From the NCBI GenBank assembly GCA_020543525.1, contig JAHYIO010000023.1, forward strand, positions 806,001 to 870,000: DNA of 64,000 bases, in the 5' to 3' direction. The position numbers were made by a program, and so were the translations under genes. The notes below the pieces were generated by a model. The model saw only the letters and a program-made list of their open reading frames with translations, was not told the origin of the DNA and did no database searches. The DNA comes from Coriolopsis trogii. Taxonomy: Eukaryota; Basidiomycota; Agaricomycetes; Polyporales; Polyporaceae. Positions within the stretch are counted from its first letter, which is position 1; every line of letters starts with the position of its first letter. Positions 35,213 through 45,593 of this stretch are shown here, piece after piece.

Positions 35213-38200
35213 TCAAGAGCGAATCATGTTCTTAAACATACGACGGGTCAGCAATAGCTTCTGCTTGAATAGCATAAGGCTCCGAATGGTCTCTGGCTTC
35301 AAACTCGAACGGCGGAGAGAGATTGTGTCCCGTCCTGAAGAGAAGATCCGCTCCACAGCTACAGCACATCCTGTCGAGTGGTTGTCAGCCATCGGGAGTT
35401 CAGGCTACAAAAACGAAGCAGCGCACCGGGTATGGAGAATATGTCACGGGCTAGCTTTGACAAGTTAGGGAACCGGTCTTGATGCGACTGCCACCATCTG
35501 AGTGGTTCAAGTTGGAGACTGTGAGCATCCTTTGGATCTAGTTGAAAGTAAGCAGAGAGCTCATCGGAGGGGTCTGTCATAATGGTTGATGGGTCATAGC
35601 GAGCCATGAAAGATGGGCGAGAGTTTGTGGATCCAGGTGTGGGAGAAGGTGTGGCAGAAGTTGGCACTGGAGTGCCAGATACAGCGGTGGTAGCTGGAAT
35701 GTAATGCCGCCGATAGTGTGCTTTGAGCTTTTCCTTGCACGCCCGGACATGGGAGATCTCATTGTCAGAATCATCCCCTTGGCAATCTGCGAGAGCTCCG
35801 CTGAGGGATATTCGTGGATCGAGTACTATGTTCCAAAGAGATACTAGTATTAGCATCCCAATCACTGTCGCCACATACACAGCTCAGATTAGAGATGAAA
35901 GTATACTCACATGCAGCCCATACATAGTACGGAGAGGCATCCGTCATGTGGTAGTAGTCGCTCAACTTTCTGTGCGCATTGAGAAGGCCTTCTTTCAAGA
36001 CCGGTGGTGCTGAGATTGGCAAGGTACAATATGCAGCGCGCACATGGTCTTGAAGATCACGAAAGATGGCCTGGACAGATGAGAGGGTGATGGACTTTGT
36101 GGTCGACATCATGGTGGTTGCATCACGGAATCGACCGAGCCACCCCATTACAAGGTTGATTGCTTCCCACTCGGTGTCAGCAAGCGGAGTCAGTTTGGCA
36201 TCCTTGGGTGATGTGGCAATGAACATGTTGATCGTGTCCCGGTACATAAGTGCGCGCTCTAAAACATACCGGACAATAGTAAGCGATAAGCACGGAGAGT
36301 GTTGTTGCTGCATTGACAGGTCTAAAACAGTCTAACAGAGCACATACCCATCATTTGATGTGTCGAAGACCACCGGGTTTTGACGTCAAAAATGAGCATC
36401 TTCGGCCGTTCTGGCTGCATTGGATCCAGCATGTTCGCTGGGGGACAAACCTCAACCAAGCGCAGCCAGGTTTGTCGACGCTGAGGACTAGACCGCACAG
36501 CACGAATAATTTTGCGAAGCTATAATCACAAGCGGTGGGTGAATGATGTCTGATGATATATGCAACGAACAGCAACATACCTTCTCAAGTGCAAGCCCCA
36601 TTCCGTGATAAGTAGCACCATCACCCAAGTCACCCATTGCCGGTATAGGTTCTGAATGTGTTCGCCGCAACGGTGCCATATCGGTTCTTGCAGCGCCATC
36701 AGGCTGATTAGATGTGAGAATAGATGTTTCGTCAGGAGACTCATCAGACGAATCTGTTTGTGAAGTGGTCACGCATTCTTGATAGTTTGCGAGGTCACTT
36801 CCCGAGGGCTTAGGAATCGCTCCGACAGTCTCAAGCAGCTGTTGGGAATCAGGTAAATGATCTACAACAACATGATAATATATGATTGACCTTGAGCGCG
36901 GCAAGATGGACTGTATGCGGCATACATCGCATACGAGCAACTTTGGCAGTGAACGGAATGCCGAGAGCTGTGCACTGCCTCTCAAGAGCATCAACCATTG
37001 TATCATTATTGCTTGCATTGTCGCAATTGATGGCCATTATCTGGACCGCATAAAACAACGTATATGAGTTTATGACCATCCGATAAAGCATGTGAGATAT
37101 ACTGACCCGGCCAACAAGCCCATAAAGCTCGAGTGTTTCCCATACAGCAGACGCAAGGTTATCTCCGCTATGTTCACCAACAAGTTCACGGAAATCAATC
37201 AAGAGTTCCTCTAGAAGACAATAATGTCACAAGTCGCAAAATGTACCAGGATTGTCATGACTCACCAAGCTCCCAGTCTTCATTGACAAAGTGCATAACA
37301 ATCGCCAAGAACGCGTACCCATTACTGGATGTCCACGCATCGAGAGCAAGGCTGACCATGCCCTTGAGTCCCTGTATTGATATCAAGTAAGCACTCTGCA
37401 GTCCGGGTAGTATATTGTAGGCGAGACCTCAATCACTCACAGCAATCATAGCAACCGTCTCCTGCAACATGTCCGAAGAGATGTCCATCACCCGTCGTTT
37501 GATGGTATCGGCTGAGGGGACAGACAGAGGTGAGTGCCCATGAACGTACTGCAACAACCGTCAAAACTCGGGACGCTCCGTCTCTTCAAATGCCTGGTCA
37601 CAAGCCACAATCCATTCAGATAAGAGACGCTCGAACCGCGCCTGGTCGAAGCTTTCCTACATGTCCGTGGCTCGCTGAGTACAGAACCAATGAGCATCTA
37701 GAACAATATACTACGTACCGCTGTAGGCATGGCGGCAAGCTCTTCGACCTTGGCCCGAAGCTCTTCAAGATGTTGTTGGACTTCATCGTCTGCAAGGCTG
37801 ACCTCACCACGTGCGATGCGAAACTCTTGAACTGTGGGCGGTAGTGGCCTGCGATTCTGTGCGTTGTCGTACATGTTGTGGAGGTCAGGCCATTTGCTTC
37901 GGAGATGCGAAATGAGGGCTGTATAATGTGATATGAATTTCCCAGTGTCGTAGTTGAAGGGCAGCAAGCATGCGCTGCACGGCACTCACCATTAACACTG
38001 GCATTTGAGCGTCGGGTTATCGTGACGACCTTCGCACGCTCACCGGGTAGCACATGACGACATTCGTAATGCTTGTCACCGAGTTCTGAATGTGGGCGCA
38101 AAGGGTTTTCCTGGACCTCACGGAAAAACTCATAGATGAAGTTCTTCTTGCTGCCGGTCCGCTGAGTTAGGGGAGTTAGATCCAGTTCTCAATTTGACAA

Positions 38201-38942
38201 GACATCATGGCTCACGCGCTTGACATTACGGCCACCATCACCACACGGCACCTGCAGTGAGGGCATGCATTCATTGTTGGTGAGTGGCATCGGTCCAGGG
38301 ATGTTCTCCTTGTTAGCAACAAGAGTATCATCCTCCACACCTATGCGCTTGCGCTTTCGCCCACTATGTGCGTTGATGGCGACTTGGGCAGCTGTCTTTG
38401 TTGCACACTCTGGCCCGCTGCGCTGCTTCTTTGCCTTCCGCTTCTGAGATACCTGTGGAACAGTCTTACGAGGAAGCAAAGTGACCAGCTAGCACGTAAC
38501 GTCAGTAGCGGTACAATTTTGAATCCAAGCGGCCAGTTTGAGTCAGACTCACCTCACTGTGCAGTACTGTACCATCCTCACTGTGCAGTACTGTACCATC
38601 CTCACTGTCGGGATCGCCCTCCCCGAAATCAGAGGACTCGTCATCAGATCCTTCATCGTAGTCGTCATCATCGTCAGTGTCCTCAACGGCCAGAGCAGAG
38701 AATCGGTTCAGGGAAGCGGAGCCTGGCGGTGGTGCCACGTGAGTCTGTCTTGATGGTGAAGGTTCTGCCTTACTAGTTCTACCAGCATTCGAATCAACAG
38801 GGGGGTGTCGATATGGGATGAATGTAAATGCACCCTCAGTGCCGATAGCTGCGTGTACGAAGGACGTATCAGTATGGTATGAATCGGACATGTCAAGAAA
38901 AGCGATCACGTACACTGCAAATGGTCCATGGCCCGCTGCCAC
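35213..38942 (-). CDS. hAT-family transposase, multi-exon, apparently intact C-terminus
   Basis: Read on the minus strand with many short introns. The N-terminal exon is acidic (DTDDDDDYDEGSDDESSDF). A basic exon follows (KRKAKKQRSG, SGRKRKR), then a BED-like region NFIYEFFREVQ...HYECRHV...ALISHLRSKWPDLH. The RNase H-like core pieces are KGMVSLALDAWTSSNGYAFL, EELLIDFRELVGEHSGDNLA, IMAINCDNASNNDTMVDALE and RCMPHTVHLAALK. The C-terminal dimerisation domain is LRWWQSHQDRFPNLSKLARD, IFSIPG, intron, CAVAVERIFSSGRDTISLRR, ending at 35213 after MFKNMIRS. The first exon is uncertain; ATGs near 38942 or downstream are possible. hAT transposases cut and paste by a DDE mechanism. No stop codon was found in the conserved blocks, so it may be active. 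Confidence 0.85.
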
Positions 38943-39860
38943 ACTCCATTCCCTGCATCCAGCTTATAACTCCTCACTCGAGTCCCTCCCGCGTTGATGG
39001 CTGCCGCATATGCTGTTGAGCCATGATATCCCCTGGAGCTAAAGGAGCAGGTCGTGTGCATGAGTCTGATTGCTGTGCAACGGGGGTTGAACAGAGAGTA
39101 TCGGGCCTCGATAGCGGGGCCGGCTAGCTAATTGCAGCGCATGCACTGATGGCCTGAAGTCGATCATACTGGCAACCACCGGATGTCGGGATCCAAGCTT
39201 GGCAAGCAGAGAATAGCACACAATGAGAGTGACATACTTGGAGGAGTGAAATCAGTGTATTGAGAGGTTGGTGGTTAGAGAACAAACTACGAATAGCGTG
39301 TGGCCGGTTACGCGGAAACATAGGAGTTACGGCTGAAGGAGTACGATACGTGTCCGGTTACGAATTGATAGTAAGAAGCGCCCGACGGCTTGCTCGCCCG
39401 GCTTTTCCGTGCCGCCCGTAATTGTTTGATTAACTGCATTATGGGCCATAATCCGCCGGACTCCGTCGGATTCCGTCGGACTGGCGTCTAATCCTCTTCA
39501 GCCAATGGCAGCTCGCTGCCATACTCACGCGATTTGCCTCGCTTCTGACGAGCGTTAAGTCTCCTCGCAGATGAGCGGCCACTGCTTGGTTTCTACCCAC
39601 ATCCTATGTCATGTCAGTCTTATGTTCTCGCCTGTTCACTTTGCGTGCTGGTACATACTGTGTGGTGCCAATGCACCTAGCATACTCTTCCATACCCACC
39701 TGTATCTCCCCCTATGATACCTTTCATTCTGCTCAGCGCACAATGGCATGAACATCACCCTAGCATGATCATTACCAAAGGTACGTCCTTGCAAGTAACT
39801 TTATCTGATGTAGTGTAGTCAACTTGGTACTCCTGCCCACCTTGTAAGTCAGTCCGCCAT

Positions 39861-40400
39861 ACTGCCTGTCTGGTCAGTCGCCAGACCGCCATACTGCCTG
39901 TCTGGTCGGTCGTCAGACTGCCATACTGCCTGTCTGGTCAGTTGCCAGACCACCATACTGCCTGTCTGGTCAGTTGCCAGACCACCATACTGCCCGTCTG
40001 TCCAGTCGCTCAATCACCTGACTTCTAATCATTCACTCTTATGCCCTGCCCATGTACAGAATTCACCCGTCAATGCTCCCGCCTACCTGGCAAGTCAGTC
40101 CACCTTACTGCCTTTCTCGCCAGTTGTACTGCCTGTCTGGTCAGTCGCCAGACTGCCATACTGCCTGTCTGGTCAGTCGTCAGACCGCCATACTGCCTGT
40201 CTGGTCAGTTGCCAGACCACCATACTGCCCGTCTGTCCAGTCGCTCAATCACCCGACTTCTAACCATTCACTCTTACGTCCTGCCCATGTACAGAATTCA
40301 CCCGTCAATGCTCCCGCCTACCTGGCAAGTCAGTCCATCTTACTGCCTTTCTCGCCAGTTGTACTGCCTGTCTGGTCAGTCGCTCAATCACCCGACTTCT
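39861..40400. repeat. 32-bp tandem repeat array within a larger repeat
   Basis: Units starting ACTGCCTGTCTGGTCAGTCG repeat every 32 bp at 39861, 39893, 39925 and 39957, with a variant at 39989, and again from about 40128. Each unit can fold, because GTCTGG pairs with CCAGAC. The blocks are embedded in a higher-order repeat: ACTTCTAAyCATTCACTCTTA recurs near 40020, 40256 and 40396, followed each time by the same flanking sequence. Confidence 0.85.
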
Positions 40401-41337
40401 AACCATTCACTCTTACATCCTGCACATGTATAGAATTTACCCATCGAGGCTCCCGCCTACCTGGTAAGTCAGTCCACCTTACTGCCTTTCTCGCCAGTCA
40501 TTCTGACTGTCCATTCTTGTGTCCTGCTCAGATGGCCCACTCCTCATCCTGCACATGATGGATGCAGGTGCATCATAACATCCTCAGCCCTCCCTTTGGC
40601 CCTCAACAAATGGAATGAGACTCTCCAAGAGGGATACCTTTGATGCAGTGAGTGTGCAGTTGCTATTCGAGACCGTGAGCCTAATCCGGTCATGCATGGG
40701 ATGCTAAGTATAGGTGACTTCAACTTGTTGATATATAGGACCTCTACTGCTTCGTTCCTCCGTGGAAGCAATGAAGAGCCATCTTGCCTAAGTCTCTGTA
40801 CCTCACCTCCCTCAGGTTGGCTCTTATCGTCATCCCTATCTCCTTGTCTGTCTTGCACGGGTCCTATACTCTCCTCATCCCATGCGCCGCCACGCCCCTG
40901 AGGTCACACAGGTGGACAGGGACCATCGAGCACTTCACAAGCACTATTCCCAGATGGCGAAATGCACCTTGGCAGAGCTTTGCGCTCCTATGTGATGCCA
41001 TCGTGGTGGACTCTGAATCTTACACAATCGGGCGGCGCAAGCAGTACTCACACCTTGCATTTTCCAAAGAGATCCACAGATGACACAACGACCCCTTGCA
41101 GGTCTGTCGCATTCTTGGACTGATAGAGTGCAGTGTAGTTGAAAAGCGAGGGGGTACCATTCATGGAGGCAGAAGAAGAAGATGTGTTGCACATGGAAAC
41201 ACCAGTACTAGAAGATAGAACTTACGCTGATATGAGGTGACCAGTCAAATACAATCAATTCACACTGACATTGTAAGTGCCCGGAGCTAGGTAGGTAGGA
41301 GGTGCAACCTGGCAGTCAGTCCTTCAACTCATGCAAG

Positions 41338-41406
41338 ACCAATTTGAACTGACTGACCAGTCAAAGCACCCCCTGGTAGTTGACTGGTCAGTCGGTTCAA
41401 ATTGGT
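41338..41406. repeat. Hairpin with 27-bp arms in the hAT right arm
   Basis: Arm 41338..41364 (ACCAATTTGAACTGACTGAC and on) pairs with 41380..41406 at 26 of 27 positions around a 15-nt loop. Its GACTGACCAGTC core resembles the GGTCAGTCG of the tandem units. Confidence 0.8.
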
Positions 41407-41794
41407 GAGTGGGTGACCAGCCAAGAGTACATGGCAAGAGCCATACCTGGTGATTACTTACTTGCAAGCCACAGGCTGAACTGGCCAATCAATGCCGGGT
41501 CTGAACTTGAACCGACCTGAGAACCCTTCCAGGATTTGAATCACTAATGTGATAGTATACATAGAGAAGAAGAATCGTAGAAATGAAAGACGATGTTGAT
41601 TGCAACGGTAGTCACCAAGAACGTGAAGACTCTACGACTACGCGTACGCCCGTCCGACACGTAAGCGCCGAATCAATTTTGATGGATTTCAGCGTCTATC
41701 CGACGGAATCCGACGGAGTCCGGCGGATTATGGCCCATAACGCAGGTGTTCTCGTAATTGTGATATACGTCGTAATCTCGGCATTTACTGGTAC

Positions 41795-41808
41795 GATGCG
41801 GAGCCCTA
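41795..41808 (-). repeat. Right terminal inverted repeat of the hAT element
   Basis: GATGCGGAGCCCTA, an exact reverse complement of 35011..35024, directly followed by the target-site duplication. Confidence 0.93.
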
Positions 41809-41816
41809 TCACTTAT
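41809..41816. repeat. Right 8-bp target-site duplication of the hAT element
   Basis: TCACTTAT, identical to 35003..35010. Confidence 0.92.
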
Positions 41817-42589
41817 CCACCTATTTAGCGCCCTTCTTATTACTATATCTCTCAATAACCTTTAGTTACATACTGTGAACGTACTTATCTGGCGCATAGC
41901 AAACTTAATAAACTTCATTAGGACTTCCCTTTGGTTCACGTGATGTGTCACAAAATAGTAACGCATCGTGTTTGTGATATACTAATAGTAACTTAGAGTT
42001 CGACCAGCAGCTACTCAACTCCTCGTCTTCCTCCTCAGCCTCGTGCAGCCTCCTCGTCGCAGAGAATGCTTGTATATCCTGACGGTCCCCGTTTAGACCG
42101 TCAGCCTATATACTGCTGCTTGAAGTGCATGCTCAGGCTACCTGTGGTTCCAACACGGGCGACACGAGTCAGGCTGCAGTGACGCATCGAATGGTGTAGC
42201 AAATCGACAGTGGTTCATTCCACAACCAGACATACTCATGTGAGTTATTCTCTTTTGACTCGGCTTCTGGCGTTGTCTCTTTTCATCGCGATCATGGTCA
42301 GCACATACACCGTGCCGCCGAAACACGCATATCTCCGTTGTTGCAGCTTCTAGCACGACAAACGATATAGCTCCCTTCGTTACATATTGCTGCAAAATGG
42401 CCATGACTCCATTGTGTGCCAAAGTGACATCATGCAGATGGCCGCTGCTCGAACCTCCTTTGTACCCGGTGGCTAATCTCAAGTAGACAATCAGATAAGT
42501 CTTGCTTACTTCCCAGTCGAAGTAGACACCCTTTACCTTCCCTCACCCTCCAGCCTTCGTCATTTTACGCTCAAAGTTACTCTGCACCG
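41817..42589. other. Intergenic region right of the hAT insertion
   Basis: About 0.77 kb. The first 200 bp are AT-rich. Around 42080-42110 GACGGTCCCCGTTTAGACCGTC forms a short inverted repeat. A minus frame at 42138..42482 shows no motif. Confidence 0.45.
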
Positions 42590-44485
42590 ATGGCTACATT
42601 GCTTGACTTGTCACCGGAGATCCTACGAATCATTTGTGACATCCTTACGACCGGGTCTCCAGACCACGACCACGACGCTCTGAGCCTATGTGCTGTCAGT
42701 GCTCTAGCACGGACGTGCCGGTACACAAGCGACCCCGCACTCGACGCCCTATGGCATACTATCCCAAGTGTTACGATGCTCGCTTGGGTAATGCCACGCG
42801 ACCTCTGGTCCACCGCGGTCGTTCCTTCCCATCTCCAGGAACTTGAAGAATATTGGATGAGACTGGTCAGTACTCAGACTACGCATGCAGCACACGTTCT
42901 GAGATGGAATCGCTGACTGATCGGTCCTTCTTACTAGTCGTTTGCACGCCCCCCGCAAGACGGCGACTTTGTTGGAATCGGACGATACACGTTTCGTGTT
43001 CGGAAGATAGTCCGCGATGACGAATGTGCTCACCTGCCTAGAGTCGTTCGTGCGCTCGTTGCTACTTGTGAGGTCCTCGACGCCTTCGCCGCTCGTTTTC
43101 CGGCGGGAAATCTCTTCCCAAATCTCCACCATCTAGAGCAGGGTGCCACTGTAGGGAATCCCGGACGCTGTTGGATCTCGACATTGTTTACCCCAGCTTT
43201 ACGGACGTTCGACCTCTATTTCCGTCTCGGAGGGTTCGACGATGAGGACCCGTGGGCACCGGCCGAGCGAGACTTCGCGCATACGTTCTCCTGTTTAGCA
43301 CAGCTCTCGCCAACCATGCACAATATTCGCATCAATCTCTCTTGGCCTCCGAAGGAAGAGTCACCGCTATCCGGGCAGATCAGCAACACCGTCGGTGACT
43401 TCCACTTCCTCAGAAGCCTTACGCTCTTGCGTACGACAATCAATGTACGAGCGCTGTTACATTTGGCTACTCTGCCCTCTTTGCACGTTCTCGAGGTCAA
43501 AATCCCGCGTGTCTATTGTGAACCCGATTGGGAGCCGTTCGAGGAATCTTCCACTTCGGAGTTCCGCTTTCCCGCCCTCCGCAAGCTCGCTTTACAAGAC
43601 CAAGACCACGATCTCGCCACCTGCACCACTTTGGTTACCTACATCCAATCGCCTTTCCTCGAGAAAGTCTACTTCAGATGCTGGTCCCGGTATGGCGCTC
43701 TGTCCGAAATACACCTCAGAGACCTCTTCGCTTCCTTATGCCGCATGAGGGGGTCTGGTGCCCTCCGTTGGATCCATCTCGACGATGAAGAGGTCATTGC
43801 AAACACTCGCATCAACCAATCCACACTCCGCCCCCTCCTCTCTCTCTCCGGGCTCACGCACATCACCATCAAAATCTGTCAACCCACCATGGCCATCACC
43901 GACGCGCTCCTCCGCGACATGGCGCTGGCCTGGCCCAACCTCAACGTGCTCAAACTTGGCGTCTCCGGAACGCGATTCTGGTACGACGATCTCCCCCGCC
44001 CCCAGGCGACGCTCGCGGGCCTTCTGCCTTTCGCATGCGGCTGTCCCTCCCTCAAGATACTCGGGCTCGAGTTCCGCACGGACGTCACGCTTGTCCCTAA
44101 AGCGCTGCTCGACGGCCGGCCCGCGCGCGGGGCGGAGAGCAAACTGCGGCATCTGTTCGTTGGGCTGTCAACGGTCGAGGATCCGATCGCCGTCGCCGCC
44201 TTCCTCTCGGACGCGTTCCCTGTGCTCGAGGGCATCTGGGCAGACTGGCCGCGCGTGAACAATGACGGAGAGCAAGAGGCAGAGGAAGACCCGCTGGGGG
44301 TGGACAGGCTGGCTCGGGAGGAAGCGTTGAAGGATAAGTGGCAGCAGGAGGTGCGTGAGGCCATGCAAACGTTCAGGGCGGTGAGGCAGGAAGAACGGCT
44401 GTTTGCAGTCGCACACGGCAAGCGGTTGAAGCCGGCTATCGAGCGGAAGGACATTCCGTTAGTATTTGACTTCGTTGATCGCTAG
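42590..44485 (+). CDS. F-box-like / leucine-rich-repeat protein
   Basis: Two exons, 42590..42865 and 42938..44485, separated by a 72-nt GTCAGT...TAG intron, give 607 residues. The N-terminus is an F-box-like domain: LLDLSPEILRIICDILTTGS, then SALARTCRYTSDPALDALW. The remainder has irregular leucine-rich segments (LRSLTLLRTTINVRALLHLA, LHVLEVKIPRV, LRKLALQDQDH, LSLSGLTHITIKI, LNVLKLGVSG, LKILGLEF). A charged, coiled C-terminus follows (residues about 520-607; EEALKDKWQQEVREAMQTF). It probably acts as an SCF ubiquitin-ligase adaptor, substrate unknown. Sequence similarity to the F-box protein at 28455 is limited to the general pattern. Confidence 0.85.
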
Positions 44486-45050
44486 GTGGGAAGTGTAGTG
44501 GATATTCACCAGGTAATGAATGCCAGTTGCTCTGAGGATTTGACCGGAGAGTAGGCGAACGCGTGCCCTCAGGCCCTCCAACTTTTCGGTCCATACCCCC
44601 GCTATCCGAATCTCCGATGCGTCAGCGCCATGGTTGCCATTGTTCGCCTTCAGCTGCCACCCATCCACCTGCATTCCATCGCAGTACTCCGTGTGTTACC
44701 CAAGGGCTGCCGCCATGGCCATTCTCGTGTACAACACAAATCGTCCGCCCAGCGGTGACTCTATGGGGCGCTTATCACGAATATCAAGTACGGAGAACCA
44801 CGGCATGCTTCCTCTGCACAGGATGGACTCGTGTACACGTCACGATTGGAACGAGACACTGCCTTGCAGTGCCTGCGTGACTGGCGATCCACTGCCAACA
44901 AAGTCACACAACACGCGTACGTAGTACGAGCAACCCCCCATCTCCCTCGTATCTGATTGACGCTACATCCCGTTCACCACGACAAACTATCACCACGACA
45001 GACTAAGTCTCTCGAAATCGGTGCCTTCAACAGCGTCTCCCACTATCCCT
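44486..45050. other. Intergenic region between convergent genes
   Basis: About 0.56 kb. Short frames only. No repeat or RNA gene recognised. Confidence 0.5.
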
Positions 45051-45473
45051 CTAGTTGCAAGGGCAGCCCTGGAACTGGCCCTGGCTGCACGTTCCCTGAA
45101 CGCCCGCACACCCGTTATCGGAGCAGCTGCCGGTCTTGTTCCCGCACTTCTCGCACGGGCAGCCGTTGAACGTGCCGGCGGTGCAAGTTCCGACGGTAGA
45201 CGAGGGGCTCGGGAAATGCCCGGCGCAGCCTAGGAGAGGTCGCAGGGAATCAGCACAAGAGCGGACGGGTGAAGGACATGTGATGTGGATAGTAGAATGC
45301 GCGGGGACAGACAAGGGATTCGACTTGCCATTCTCGAAGCAGCTGTCGATGTGGTTCTGGCAGTTGTCGCGAGCGACTACAGAGTCGCGCTTGACGACCT
45401 GAGGACCGGTGCTAGCAGCGAAAGCGGCGCTGACAGCGGCCAGGACGACGAGGAAGGTCTGAGTGGTGCGCAT
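45051..45473 (-). CDS. Small secreted 12-cysteine protein with twin Cys motifs
   Basis: Two exons on the minus strand, 45473..45329 and 45229..45051, give 107 residues. The start at 45473 (MRTTQTFLVVLAAVSAAFA, then AST) is a signal peptide with cleavage near residue 19-20. A KR dipeptide (QVVKRDSVVARDN) follows, possibly a Kex2 site. The mature part has 12 cysteines with a duplicated motif: GTCTAGTFNGCPC and GTCSQGQFQGCPC, separated by EKCGNKTGSCSDNGCAG. The intron must start at GCAAGT (a GC donor), because only that choice gives matching phase and continues ENG into CAGHF. Such small secreted Cys-rich proteins are frequent in mushrooms and some act as effectors or in hyphal surface biology; the role here is unknown. 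Confidence 0.8.
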   Translation of the reverse strand: MRTTQTFLVVLAAVSAAFAASTGPQVVKRDSVVARDNCQNHIDSCFENGKSNPLSVPAHSTIHITCPSPVRSCADSLRPLLGCAGHFPSPSSTVGTCTAGTFNGCPCEKCGNKTGSCSDNGCAGVQGTCSQGQFQGCPCN

Positions 45474-45585
45474 GGTGATGATGAGATGAGAGTGTAGAGG
45501 AAGCTGGTTCCGAGTGGCTGTTGAGTAGCTGTAGCTTAGGAGTGGTAGCTCGAGGTGCTGAATCTTTGGGACGCTGTCTTGGGGG

Positions 45586-45593
45586 TTTATATA
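45586..45593 (-). promoter_or_regulatory. TATA box of the 12-Cys secreted protein gene
   Basis: On the minus strand TATATAAA lies about 113 bp upstream of the ATG at 45473, preceded by GGAGATG and followed by a run of C. A typical strong fungal core promoter. Confidence 0.55.

Larger units (their letters stand above)
39434..41745. repeat. Nested 47-bp inverted repeats enclosing 2.2 kb inside the hAT element
   Basis: Left arm 39434..39480 starts CTGCATTATGGGCCATAATC. The right arm 41699..41745 is its reverse complement with a single mismatch in 47. Each arm holds three CCGNCGGA/TCCGTCGGA-type submotifs. No duplication is visible outside the arms, so this may be a subterminal part of the hAT element or an older element nested within it. 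Confidence 0.85.
35011..41808. mobile_element. Complete hAT DNA transposon, 6798 bp
   Basis: The ends are perfect 14-bp inverted repeats: TAGGGCTCCGCATC at 35011..35024 and its reverse complement at 41795..41808. Both are flanked by the identical 8-mer TCACTTAT. The left 150 bp are packed with TTACG/CGTAA motifs, likely subterminal transposase-binding sites, and similar motifs recur at 39300-39425 and 41750-41780. The left 4 kb encode a hAT transposase on the minus strand. The right 2.7 kb carry no recognisable gene but a nested structure: a 47-bp inverted repeat pair at 39434 and 41699, a 32-bp tandem array at 39861-40400, and a 27-bp-arm hairpin at 41338. Identical ends and target duplication indicate a recent insertion. 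Confidence 0.95.

Noticed and set aside
39841..40500. CRISPR-like array
   Set aside because: The repeats are contiguous 32-bp tandem units without unique spacers, inside a eukaryotic transposon.
39434..41745. Independent transposon with its own target duplication
   Set aside because: The 47-bp arms are clear, but the bases outside them do not match, so an independent insertion is not shown; reported only as nested inverted repeats.
41583..41828. Open frame across the right end of the hAT element
   Set aside because: It runs through the terminal inverted repeat and the target duplication, so it cannot be a native gene.
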